The notes beneath the pieces are model-generated. The model ran no database searches. It saw only the letters and a list, made by a program, of their open reading frames with translations, and had not been told where the DNA came from. This document shows, in pieces, positions 1-7,401 of a DNA stretch of 17,717 nucleotides. The DNA comes from Bifidobacteriaceae bacterium (GTDB lineage: Bacteria > Actinomycetota > Actinomycetes > Actinomycetales > Bifidobacteriaceae). The DNA is taken from positions 1 through 17,717 of the forward strand of contig JAUMUB010000009.1 in assembly GCA_030530905.1 (NCBI GenBank), in the 5' to 3' direction. How positions within the stretch are numbered: position 1 is the stretch's first letter; the number at the start of each line of letters is the position of its first letter. Position numbers and translations under genes: made by a program.

Positions 1-52
1 TGTCTACTTGTTCAAAAAGTCGAAAAAAGAAAACAACTAATAATTTTTAAAT

Positions 53-1819
53 ATGAATTCTAATAAAACATATACAAAAGAAGAACTTAAACAACAAAAG
101 ATTGAACGCAAAAAAGCTATTAAAGAAGAGCGTAAGCGCTTAAGTTTATTGCGCCGCCGCCGTCGTTTACGTGTAAACGATATTACCGTGGTAGAGGGTG
201 GAACCTTACGCAAAGCTTTAATTGGCTCTGTTGTCGGAAATCTTATGGAATGGTATGACGTAGGTGTATATGGATATGTCGCAGTTATTATTGGCCGACT
301 ATTCCTACCTGCGGCAGATAGCCATGTGCAGAACTTGTTCTCACTCGGTGTTTTTGCGGTTACATTCATAGCTCGCCCATTAGGCGGAATTATTCTCGGT
401 TCGCTTGGCGACAAGATTGGACGTAAGGAAGTGTTAGCGTTCACCCTGCTCATGATGGCTGCGGCAACCTTCCTAATCGGCGTGCTACCAACTTATGCGG
501 CAATCGGTGTTGCTGCGCCAATATTACTCATTTGCTTGAAACTTGTACAGGGTTTCTCAACGGGTGGCGAGTATGCTGGTGCAACAACATTTATTACTGA
601 GTATGCTCCAGATAAGCATCGTGGATTCTATGCGTCATTGCTCGACTGGGGATCTTATATTGGATTTGCAATAGGTGCTGCTTTTGTTTCATTCTTACAG
701 CTCACAGTAAGCAGTGAATTTATGGAGTCATTTGGTTGGCGTATCCCGTTTATTGTGGCATTACCACTTGGTGTAATCGCTCTCGTATTTAGAAATCGTA
801 TTGAAGATACTCCTGCATTTGTGGAATCGCAAAATCAGGTTGATAGTGGCGATAATAAGCCAGCGCAGCTTTCTGATGTTGAAGAAGCTGTTATTTACGG
901 CGATGATACTCCAAATGGAGTAGGTTATGTTATCAAAACATATTGGCGTGAACTTTTAGTGGCGTTCGTCTTAGTGGCTGCTGCAAATACGGTAGGTTAT
1001 GCTCTTACTTCATACATGCCAACATATTTATCAACCACGTTACACTATGACGAAATTCACGGTAACTTCTTGACCTTACCAGTGCTTATTTTGTTAGCAT
1101 TTGGTATTCCATTATGCGGTTGGATCTCAGATAAAATTGGTAGAAAAACTGTTTTAGCAATGGGTTCTATTGCGGCAATTGTGTTAGTCGTACCAGCATT
1201 TAAGTTAATGGAACAGGGCGCAATATGGGAAACCTTATTAGGCTTATTCTTACTTGCAGTTCCAGTGGCATTATATATGGGTAATTTAGCATCCTCATTG
1301 CCAGCAATGTTCCCAACCTCATCTCGTTATAGCGCAATGGGTATCGCATACAATGCGGCAGTTGCAATATTTGGTGGTACTGCAGGTTTTATTATGGAAG
1401 CGTTAGTGACTTCAACTGGTAACGCATTATCTCCAGCATTCTGGGTGATGGGAACTTCTGTTGCTGGTCTTGTTGCAGTTATTTTCTTAAAGGAATCAGC
1501 TCGACAGCCACTTCCAGGATCAATGCCGGCAGTTTCTACTGAAGAAGAAGCAGTTGAGTTAGTGGAAAATCAGGAAGAAAATCCAGATATTAATGTTTCT
1601 GAAATTATTGAACAAGTTCCATTGCATATTATTGATCAGGTTCCAAGCGTAGAAGAGGCTGCAGCTGAAGTTCAGGTTGCATTAGATGCGGAAGCAGAAG
1701 CGAAAGCTAATCTGCAAAAAGCACAACAAGTGACCATGGCTGCTCAAAAAGCACTTATTGAATCTCAAATGCGCGCACATGAAGAGCGCGAAGCTAAACA
1801 GCAAGGTGATGCGCAGTAG
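53..1819 (+). CDS. MFS transporter, metabolite:H+ symporter (MHS/ProP-like) family
   Basis: Predicted inner-membrane symporter of 588 residues. The MFS cytoplasmic-loop signature occurs twice, once per half: GSLGDKIGRK at residues 116-125 and GWISDKIGRK at 356-365. The NLMEWYDVGVYG stretch (63-74) and GFSTGGEYAG (167-176) are typical of the MHS branch, which includes ProP (proline/betaine), ShiA and KgtP. The membrane core spans about residues 52-480. It is preceded by a very basic, probably cytoplasmic N-terminus (RRRRRLR at 34-40) and followed by an acidic, Ala/Glu-rich extension of about 100 residues, whose last 55 look like a long helix or coiled coil. E. coli ProP also carries a C-terminal coiled coil linked to osmosensing, so an osmolyte role is possible, but the substrate cannot be read from sequence. 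No convincing Shine-Dalgarno precedes the ATG, and only 52 bases of upstream DNA are visible. Confidence 0.88.
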   Translation: MNSNKTYTKEELKQQKIERKKAIKEERKRLSLLRRRRRLRVNDITVVEGGTLRKALIGSVVGNLMEWYDVGVYGYVAVIIGRLFLPAADSHVQNLFSLGVFAVTFIARPLGGIILGSLGDKIGRKEVLAFTLLMMAAATFLIGVLPTYAAIGVAAPILLICLKLVQGFSTGGEYAGATTFITEYAPDKHRGFYASLLDWGSYIGFAIGAAFVSFLQLTVSSEFMESFGWRIPFIVALPLGVIALVFRNRIEDTPAFVESQNQVDSGDNKPAQLSDVEEAVIYGDDTPNGVGYVIKTYWRELLVAFVLVAAANTVGYALTSYMPTYLSTTLHYDEIHGNFLTLPVLILLAFGIPLCGWISDKIGRKTVLAMGSIAAIVLVVPAFKLMEQGAIWETLLGLFLLAVPVALYMGNLASSLPAMFPTSSRYSAMGIAYNAAVAIFGGTAGFIMEALVTSTGNALSPAFWVMGTSVAGLVAVIFLKESARQPLPGSMPAVSTEEEAVELVENQEENPDINVSEIIEQVPLHIIDQVPSVEEAAAEVQVALDAEAEAKANLQKAQQVTMAAQKALIESQMRAHEEREAKQQGDAQ

Positions 1820-1837
1820 CAAGGTAATGCGTTATAA
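1802..1837 (+). repeat. Imperfect 18-base tandem repeat spanning the transporter stop codon
   Basis: CAAGGTGATGCG (1802-1813) recurs as CAAGGTAATGCG (1820-1831), 18 bases downstream and in the same reading frame. The first unit ends with the real stop TAG, and the second ends with an in-frame TAA. Read-through of the TAG would add only QGNAL. Confidence 0.6.
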
Positions 1838-1857
1838 CAAAGTATAGAATAGCCAAT

Positions 1858-1896
1858 GTGTACGCTCGCGTGTAATTTCTATGCGTGAGCGTATAC
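1858..1896. repeat. 13-base inverted repeat between the transporter and rpsO
   Basis: Arms GTGTACGCTCGCG (1858-1870) and CGTGAGCGTATAC (1884-1896) pair over 13 positions if two G-U pairs are allowed, with a 13-base loop. No T-run follows, so it is a poor intrinsic terminator. The right arm runs into TATACT (1892-1897), a possible -10 element for rpsO, so it could equally be an operator. I cannot decide between an RNA hairpin at the end of the transporter mRNA and a DNA-binding site. Confidence 0.5.
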
Positions 1897-1904
1897 TTGA
1901 GTTC

Positions 1905-1976
1905 GGCGTGTTTCGCCCGCGGATAAAGAGCGCTGTGGCATAAGGTTACAGCACCGCGCAGCAAGATATAAGGAGG
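1905..1976 (+). promoter_or_regulatory. Structured rpsO leader, candidate S15 autoregulatory RNA
   Basis: Directly upstream of rpsO, GGCG (1905-1908) pairs with CGCC (1914-1917) around a 5-base loop. It is followed at once by an outer stem CGCGG (1918-1922)/CCGCG (1954-1958) enclosing an inner stem GCTGT (1932-1936)/ACAGC (1948-1952). The structure ends 11 bases before the Shine-Dalgarno AGGAGG (1971-1976). If TATACT (1892-1897) is the -10, the transcript would begin almost exactly at the first hairpin. Ribosomal protein S15 is known to repress its own mRNA through phylum-specific leader structures. That this is such an element is inference. Confidence 0.5.
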
Positions 1977-1981
1977 ATGCC

Positions 1982-2251
1982 GTGGCACTTACGGCTGATG
2001 AAAAGCAGGCAATTATTACTGAGTACGCGACTCATGAGGGTGACACAGGCTCTCCTGAGGTTCAGATTGCTTTGCTCAGCAAGCGTATTTCTGATTTGAC
2101 TGAGCATCTTAAGCAACATAAGCATGATCACCATTCACGTCGTGGTTTGCTTTTAATGGTTGGTGACCGTCGTCGTTTGCTTGACTATCTCAAGCGCGTT
2201 GACATTAATCGTTACCGTTCCATTATCGAACGTCTTGGTTTGCGTCGATAA
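1982..2251 (+). CDS. rpsO: 30S ribosomal protein S15
   Basis: Full-length S15 of 89 residues, the usual size. It is a primary binding protein of the 30S platform that contacts the three-way junction of 16S helices 20-22 and helps form bridge B4. Family features include the N-terminal MALTADEKQ, the [13 protein letters not shown] segment (residues 20-32), the [10 protein letters not shown] turn that contacts rRNA (residues 48-57), and the Arg-rich C-terminus with DYLKR. The GTG start is fixed by AGGAGG (1971-1976), five bases upstream. The ATG at 1977 is out of frame. The gene is followed by a strong terminator and then pnp, the conserved rpsO-pnp order found in many bacteria. Expression is probably set by the structured leader. 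Confidence 0.98.
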   Translation: MALTADEKQAIITEYATHEGDTGSPEVQIALLSKRISDLTEHLKQHKHDHHSRRGLLLMVGDRRRLLDYLKRVDINRYRSIIERLGLRR

Positions 2252-2263
2252 AATGCTTTTTGT

Positions 2264-2289
2264 GCCCGGCCAAAAGGTCGGGCTCTTTT
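2264..2289 (+). terminator. Intrinsic terminator after rpsO
   Basis: GCCCGGCC (2264-2271) and GGTCGGGC (2276-2283) form an 8-bp GC-rich stem (one G-U) around AAAA, followed by TCTTTT. It starts 12 bases after the stop. A second, AT-rich hairpin overlaps its tail, TTTTGCA (2286-2292)/TGCAAAA (2298-2304). Termination is probably partial or is followed by a separate pnp promoter. Confidence 0.85.
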
Positions 2290-2340
2290 GCATGCTGTGC
2301 AAAAAAGCGTATGTGCAATAGTAAAGCATAAAGTGTGGTT

Positions 2341-2477
2341 GAGTGAGTTAAGAGGCAGCGACAAGGTGTCGCATTGATTACACTCGTTTCAAGATGATTT
2401 GAAGCACGTGTGCATCTTGAAAATAGTAAATAAAAGAGGTTATCTGGCAGGAAAGGCATAAAGAAAATGCCGCCAGA
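2341..2477 (+). promoter_or_regulatory. Multi-hairpin pnp leader, candidate autoregulatory region
   Basis: Three separate stem-loops fill the space between the rpsO terminator and pnp. First, GCGACA (2358-2363)/TGTCGC (2367-2372) lies inside an outer GAGTG (2341-2345)/CACTC (2381-2385). Second, a perfect 10-bp stem forms from TTTCAAGATG (2387-2396)/CATCTTGAAA (2413-2422). Third, TCTGGC (2443-2448)/GCCAGA (2472-2477) encloses GGCAT (2455-2459)/ATGCC (2467-2471) and ends seven bases before the Shine-Dalgarno AAAAGGAG (2484-2491). In E. coli, PNPase represses its own synthesis through an RNase III-cleaved leader hairpin. A similar role here is inference. No clear -35/-10 pair was found in this 245-base interval. 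Confidence 0.55.
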
Positions 2478-2496
2478 CTTATGAAAAGGAGTTCCC

Positions 2497-4992
2497 GTGG
2501 AGGGTCCCGAAATTAAAGCGGTTGAAGCAACTATTGATAATGGTTCATTTGGTAAACGAATTATTCGATTTGAAACTGGTCGCCTTGCACAGCAGGCAGA
2601 TGGTGCTGTTGCAGCATATCTCGATGGCGATTCTATGATTTTGTCTACAACCACAGCAGGTTCTAGTCCAAAAGAAAATTATGATTTCTTCCCACTAACA
2701 GTTGATGTTGAAGAGAAGATGTATGCAGCTGGAAAAATTCCTGGCTCATTTTTCCGTCGTGAAGGTCGTCCATCATCGGAAGCAGTATTAGCTTGCCGTA
2801 TTATTGATCGTCCTTTGCGTCCATTATTCCCACATACTTTACGTAACGAAGTACAAGTTATTGAAACTGTTTTAGCAATTAATCCAGATGACGCTTATGA
2901 TGTTGTGGCATTAAACGCTGCATCCGCATCAACTATGATCTCTGGTTTGCCATTCACTGGCCCAGTTGCAGGTGTGCGTCTTGCGTTAATTGACGGTCAG
3001 TGGGTTGCATTCCCACGTTGGAGTGAACGTGAAAATGCTGTATTTGAAATTGTTGTTGCTGGTCGTGTAGTTGAAAACGGCGATGTTGCAATTGCAATGA
3101 TTGAAGCAGGCGCAGGTCATAATGCTTGGTCGTTAATTTACGATAAGGGTCAAACAAAGCCTGATGAGGAAGTGGTTGCAGGAGGCTTGGAAGCTGCAAA
3201 ACCATTCATTAAGGTTCTTTGTGAGGCTCAGGAAGCATTAAAGAAGATTGCTGCTAAAGAAACAAAGGAATTTGAGTTATTCCCAGAATATACTGATGAA
3301 TTATATGCTCGAATTGACGAGTTAGCACATAATGACCTCAACGAAGCATTGTCCATTGCTGAGAAGCTACCACGTCAAGATCGTATTAGTGAAATCAAGG
3401 AAGCTATTCACGAGCAGCTTGAAAACGAATTCCTTGACATGGACGTTGATGAGAAAGAAAAACAGTTCGGTAATGCTTTCAAAGAGCTACAGCGTCAAAT
3501 TGTTCGTCGTCGTATTCTCACAGAAGATTATCGAATTGATGGCCGTGGTTTAAGCGATATCCGTACTTTAAGTGCTGAGGTTAATATTGTTCCACGCGTA
3601 CACGGTTCTGCATTGTTCCAGCGTGGAGAAACGCAAATTCTCGGTATCACCACGTTAAACATGTTGAAGATGGAACAGCAGGTTGACGCATTATCTGGTC
3701 CGCAGAATAAGCGCTACATGCACAATTATGAAATGCCACCATATTCGACCGGCGAAACTGGTCGTGTAGGTTCGCCAAAACGCCGTGAAATTGGTCATGG
3801 TGCTTTAGCTGAGCGCGCACTTATTCCAGTGCTTCCAAGTCGTGAAGAATTCCCATACGCAATTCGTCAAGTATCAGAAGCAGTAGGCTCTAATGGTTCA
3901 ACTTCAATGGGCTCAGTGTGTGCTTCCACTTTGGCTCTTCTTGCTGCAGGCGTTCCTTTACGTGCTCCTGTTGCAGGTATTGCAATGGGCTTGGTTTCAG
4001 GTGAGGTTGACGGCAAGCCTGTGTTCAAGACATTAACTGATATTCTTGGCGCAGAAGACGCGTTCGGTGATATGGACTTCAAGGTTGCAGGTACTAGTGA
4101 ATTCATCACCTCCTTGCAGCTTGACACAAAGCTCGATGGTATTCCAGCTGATATTTTGGCAGCAGCATTACAGCAGGCAAAGCAGGCACGTACCACAATT
4201 CTCGAAGTAATTAACGAGTGCATTGATGCGCCTGCAGAAATGAGCCAGTATGCTCCACGTATTCTCACCGTGAATATTCCAGTAGATAAGATTGGCGAAG
4301 TGATCGGACCTAAGGGTAAGACCATTAACCAGATTCAGGAAGAAACCGGTGCTGAAATTGCTATTGAAGATGATGGTACGGTGTTCATCTCTTCGGAGGG
4401 TGGTGAAGGTGCTGAGGAAGCAAAGAATCGCGTTATGCAGATTGCTAACCCTCATATTCCAGAAGCTGGAGAAACCTTTAAGGGAACAGTTGTTAAAACC
4501 ACAAGCTTTGGTGCTTTTGTGAACTTAACTCCAGGTTCTGACGGTTTACTACACATTTCTCAGGTTCGTAACTTAACCAACGGCGAGCGAGTTGAAGCAG
4601 TTGAAGACGTGCTTAAAGAAGGCGATACGCTTGAAGTAGTAGTGCAAAGCGTTGATGAGCGCGGCAAAATTTCTCTTGCAATCCCTGGTTTCGAAGAGCA
4701 GGAATCACACGAGCGCAGCCAAAGCGATCGTGAGGAACGCCCTCGTCGTCGTTACGATCGTGAAAGCCGTGAAGGAAGAGAGGGTCGCGAAGGCCGTTCT
4801 CGTCGCCGCTATGATCGTGATAGTCGTGACGGACATAATGATCGAGGTGATCGTCCTCGTCGTCATCGTAATGATAACCGTCCACAATATACTGAGGATG
4901 AAAATTATGATGATTATCGCGCAGATCGCGAAGAACGTAAAGAACGTCCACGTCGCCGAATCCGCCGCGATTTTGATCCATTCGACGAGTAA
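2497..4992 (+). CDS. pnp: Polynucleotide phosphorylase (PNPase)
   Basis: 3'-5' exoribonuclease that degrades RNA with phosphate to nucleoside diphosphates and can add heteropolymeric tails, working as a trimer. Domains in order: first RNase PH-like core (about 15-240, with FFRREGRPS at 85-93), helical linker (about 245-330), second RNase PH core (about 340-570), KH domain with IGPKGK (603-608), S1 domain (about 656-731, with [14 protein letters not shown]), and an Arg/Asp/Glu-rich tail of about 100 residues. In the second core, DAFGDMDFK (521-529) carries D521, D527 and K529, which match the metal/catalytic residues D486, D492 and K494 of the E. coli enzyme. At 831 residues it is longer than the roughly 710 of E. 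coli because of the tail. The GTG start is supported by AAAAGGAG five bases upstream. Confidence 0.98.
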   Translation: MEGPEIKAVEATIDNGSFGKRIIRFETGRLAQQADGAVAAYLDGDSMILSTTTAGSSPKENYDFFPLTVDVEEKMYAAGKIPGSFFRREGRPSSEAVLACRIIDRPLRPLFPHTLRNEVQVIETVLAINPDDAYDVVALNAASASTMISGLPFTGPVAGVRLALIDGQWVAFPRWSERENAVFEIVVAGRVVENGDVAIAMIEAGAGHNAWSLIYDKGQTKPDEEVVAGGLEAAKPFIKVLCEAQEALKKIAAKETKEFELFPEYTDELYARIDELAHNDLNEALSIAEKLPRQDRISEIKEAIHEQLENEFLDMDVDEKEKQFGNAFKELQRQIVRRRILTEDYRIDGRGLSDIRTLSAEVNIVPRVHGSALFQRGETQILGITTLNMLKMEQQVDALSGPQNKRYMHNYEMPPYSTGETGRVGSPKRREIGHGALAERALIPVLPSREEFPYAIRQVSEAVGSNGSTSMGSVCASTLALLAAGVPLRAPVAGIAMGLVSGEVDGKPVFKTLTDILGAEDAFGDMDFKVAGTSEFITSLQLDTKLDGIPADILAAALQQAKQARTTILEVINECIDAPAEMSQYAPRILTVNIPVDKIGEVIGPKGKTINQIQEETGAEIAIEDDGTVFISSEGGEGAEEAKNRVMQIANPHIPEAGETFKGTVVKTTSFGAFVNLTPGSDGLLHISQVRNLTNGERVEAVEDVLKEGDTLEVVVQSVDERGKISLAIPGFEEQESHERSQSDREERPRRRYDRESREGREGREGRSRRRYDRDSRDGHNDRGDRPRRHRNDNRPQYTEDENYDDYRADREERKERPRRRIRRDFDPFDE
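4738..4989 (+). repeat. Arg-rich repetitive coding segment (PNPase C-terminal tail)
   Basis: This encodes about 84 residues dominated by Arg, Asp and Glu. RRRYDR occurs twice (residues 750-755 and 769-774), each followed by an acidic/Ser stretch and REGRE- or RDGHN-type units. The DNA repeats CGTCGT/CGCCGC and GATCGTGA blocks, which produces long chance open frames on both strands. It is probably a flexible RNA-binding tail. Confidence 0.7.
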
Positions 4993-5006
4993 AAACTAGG
5001 CGCAAT

Positions 5007-5039
5007 AAATGGCTCATCGCAATAGTGGTGAGCCATTTT
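5007..5039 (+). terminator. Intrinsic terminator after pnp
   Basis: AAATGGCTCA (5007-5016) pairs perfectly with TGAGCCATTT (5029-5038). TC/GG extends the stem to 12 bp with one G-U, leaving an 8-base loop, and the element ends in TTTT. It lies 15 bases after the pnp stop. Confidence 0.85.
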
Positions 5040-5069
5040 GTAATAAGGCTTACAGATAGGAAATACAAT

Positions 5070-5927
5070 ATGGTGTTATATCGGGAACTTGGCCCATTTC
5101 ATACCACAGCAGTTGGCTTAGGTGAAATGCCATTAACTATTGAAAATAATCTCGGTCATGAAATGGGAATTAAAACAATTCATGCAGCATTAGATGCTGG
5201 CTGCCGACATATTGATACCGCATGGGCATATTATTGCTCAGGTGGTGAAGAGCAAACTGGTGAAAAGTTGGTTCGTGAAGCATTAGGAACATGGGATGGC
5301 CCACGTGAGGAAGTGCTAGTAGCAACCAAAGTTGGACATTACCGCAATTTTACTGATGGCAAACCAACATGGGGCAAAGATAGCCAACCAGAACATTTAA
5401 TTGCACGTGCAAAAGAGTCGGCACTCGCATTAGGTGTGGATACTATTGAACTCTTATATCATCACCGTCCAGACCCAAATGTTCCATACAATGAGTCAAT
5501 TGAAGCAATAAAGCAGTTAATTGACGAGGGTGTGGCAAAGTATGCTGGAATTTCAAATGCTTCTGTTGAACAAATAGATATAGCACAATCCATTCTTGGC
5601 GATCATCTTATCGCCGTACAAAACCAGTATTCACCAATTTACCGTGAAACTGAGGATACTTTAGAACATTGCAAGAAACTTGATCTTGCTTTTATATGTT
5701 GGAGTCCGCTTGGTGGTTTCCGCAAGCCAAAAGATGAAGCGAAGTTCGATCCATTCCGCGCTATTGCTCAAAAGAGGGGTGTAAGTTATCAGCGTGTTGT
5801 TTTGGCATGGGAGTTAGCAAAAGGCGACAATGTTTTTGTAATCCCAGGAGCGCATCGTCCAGAAACAATTTGCGATAGCTTACAAGAATTAGAGCTAACT
5901 GAACAGGAGCTGGCAACACTAGAGTAA
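5070..5927 (+). CDS. Aldo/keto reductase
   Basis: Probable NADPH-dependent oxidoreductase of the aldo/keto reductase superfamily (TIM barrel), 285 residues. The catalytic tetrad is visible: D49 in HIDTAW, Y54 (or the adjacent Y55), K87 in VATKVGH, and H131 in LLYHHRPDP (H132 also possible). Further family marks are the YAGISNAS segment (158-165), QNQYSPIYR (184-192), and a C-terminal IPGAHRPE (258-265) typical of the cofactor phosphate-binding site. An in-frame upstream start at 5025 lies inside the pnp terminator. The ATG at 5070, preceded by AGGAAA (5058-5063), is better and gives the expected N-terminus with a YRELG opening strand. Only 30 bases separate the terminator from this start, and no clear promoter fits there. 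The substrate is unknown. Confidence 0.9.
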   Translation: MVLYRELGPFHTTAVGLGEMPLTIENNLGHEMGIKTIHAALDAGCRHIDTAWAYYCSGGEEQTGEKLVREALGTWDGPREEVLVATKVGHYRNFTDGKPTWGKDSQPEHLIARAKESALALGVDTIELLYHHRPDPNVPYNESIEAIKQLIDEGVAKYAGISNASVEQIDIAQSILGDHLIAVQNQYSPIYRETEDTLEHCKKLDLAFICWSPLGGFRKPKDEAKFDPFRAIAQKRGVSYQRVVLAWELAKGDNVFVIPGAHRPETICDSLQELELTEQELATLE

Positions 5928-5988
5928 TCTCGTCCGTTCCTACATGCTTGTAAAGTAGTCCGCGTTTGAATAGTGCATAGGGGAGATT

Positions 5989-7380
5989 ATGATTCGTCGA
6001 TCAAAGCCTGAGGTATTGGCACCTGCCGGCAACTTGCGCAGCCTACAAACCGCCATTGATTTTGGCGCAGACGCCGTATACTGCGGAGGTAAAGTTTTCG
6101 GTATGCGATCTGCGCCAAAAAACTTCTCGTTAGAAGATTTTGCGGCAGGTGCTCAATACGCACACGAGCGTGGCGCTCGTGTGTATGTAACATGCAACGT
6201 CCTTCCACGCAATAACGAAGTCGAAGAGCTTAAAGAATATATTGGTGGTTTGAAAGAAACCGGAATCGATGCAGTTATTGTCACCGATATCGGAGTGCTT
6301 ATGACGGTGCATCAGCTTGCGCCAGAGTTGGAGTTGCATGTTTCAACTCAGGCTGGCGTGACGAACTATCTTGCGGCTCAGTCCTTATACAACTTGGGCG
6401 CTAGACGAGTGGTATTAGCTCGCGAACTGGATTTACAGGCTGTACGTGATATTCGCGCGAATATTCCAGATGATATGGATATTGAATGTTTCGTACATGG
6501 CTCAATGTGCATGGCATTCTCTGGTCGTTGCCTTATTTCGAACTATATGACAGGCCGAGATGCAAATCATGGTGAATGTTCTCAGCCTTGCCGTTGGAAA
6601 TATCATGTGGTTGAAGAAAAACGTCCAGGACAGTTCTTCCCAATCGAAGAGAATGAAGATGGTACTTTCTTATTCAATTCGCAAGATATGAACATGCTAG
6701 AGCATGTTGATGATGTGATTGATGCTGGGGCTACCAGTCTAAAAATCGAAGGTCGCGCTAAAAGCGCGTACTATGTTGCTTCTATGGCAAATGCATACAA
6801 GTATGCCGTGAACTCTTATATGGTTCAGCGCGGTTTTGAAGACGAGCAAGGAAACCAATTAAAGCCGTTTAAGATTGAAGTGCGTAACGGTCAAGCGACT
6901 TCTGGACCAGGTGCAGCACAGTCAGATCTAGATCAATCCCAAAACGAACAGCAATGGCAGCATGAGCCGTTACACCTTCCGCAATGGGTTATTGATGAGC
7001 CTTATAAAGTTTCACATCGTGAATACTCCACTGGTTTCTATTATCCAGAAAATCAGGTAAGTCAAAATCTTGATCGTGGCGGATATTTCCGAGATTGGCT
7101 TGTTGTGGGTGAAGTTCTCTCCTATGATAATGAAAATCATCGTGTTACAATCATGTGCCGCAACAAGATTGAGGCTGGTCAGGAAATCGAAATTCTCATG
7201 CCAGGGCAAGAACCTATTGCGTATACAATGCCTGAGGGTGAATTTAAGGATGAAGAGGGTAATCCTGTAGAAAGTATTAATCATCCTGCAAGTGTGTTCT
7301 CAATGCCATTCCCTGTGGAAGTAACCGTAAACGCTGCTATTCGTGCACGCGCTAAAGTGCGCACGTTAAAAGCAGAATAA
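5989..7380 (+). CDS. U32 family protein, YegQ/TrhP-like (annotated as peptidase U32)
   Basis: 463-residue member of family U32. The signature ECFVHGSMCMAFSGRCLIS sits at residues 166-184, and four cysteines (C174, C181, C197 in GECSQP, C201 in CRWKY) are placed as in the members thought to hold an Fe-S cluster. Although labelled peptidases, YegQ/TrhP homologues are known to be needed for prephenate-dependent 5-hydroxylation of uridine-34 in tRNAs, and RlhA modifies 23S rRNA. The length and start (RRSKPEVLAPAGN) match the TrhP group best. A Gln/Asn/Ser-rich stretch at about 300-325 looks like a flexible insertion before the C-terminal beta domain. Start ATG at 5989, with AGGGGAG (5979-5985) just upstream. 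It begins a tight run with the next two genes. Confidence 0.9.
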   Translation: MIRRSKPEVLAPAGNLRSLQTAIDFGADAVYCGGKVFGMRSAPKNFSLEDFAAGAQYAHERGARVYVTCNVLPRNNEVEELKEYIGGLKETGIDAVIVTDIGVLMTVHQLAPELELHVSTQAGVTNYLAAQSLYNLGARRVVLARELDLQAVRDIRANIPDDMDIECFVHGSMCMAFSGRCLISNYMTGRDANHGECSQPCRWKYHVVEEKRPGQFFPIEENEDGTFLFNSQDMNMLEHVDDVIDAGATSLKIEGRAKSAYYVASMANAYKYAVNSYMVQRGFEDEQGNQLKPFKIEVRNGQATSGPGAAQSDLDQSQNEQQWQHEPLHLPQWVIDEPYKVSHREYSTGFYYPENQVSQNLDRGGYFRDWLVVGEVLSYDNENHRVTIMCRNKIEAGQEIEILMPGQEPIAYTMPEGEFKDEEGNPVESINHPASVFSMPFPVEVTVNAAIRARAKVRTLKAE

Positions 7381-7401
7381 TTGTTGTAAATAGTGGTTCA
7401 T

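Noticed and set aside
3867..4325. Minus-strand open frame of about 150 codons within pnp
   Set aside because: Complete overlap with a clearly conserved gene and no recognisable protein features; the same holds for the other antisense frames in the window.
4613..5068. Long open frames on both strands over the pnp tail and terminator, rich in His/Asp/Tyr or Val/Ile
   Set aside because: Produced by the repetitive Arg/Asp codons of the PNPase tail read in other frames; composition is artificial and there is no ribosome site.
5025..5069. Upstream in-frame start for the aldo/keto reductase
   Set aside because: It lies inside the pnp terminator hairpin, has no ribosome site, and adds residues not typical of the family.
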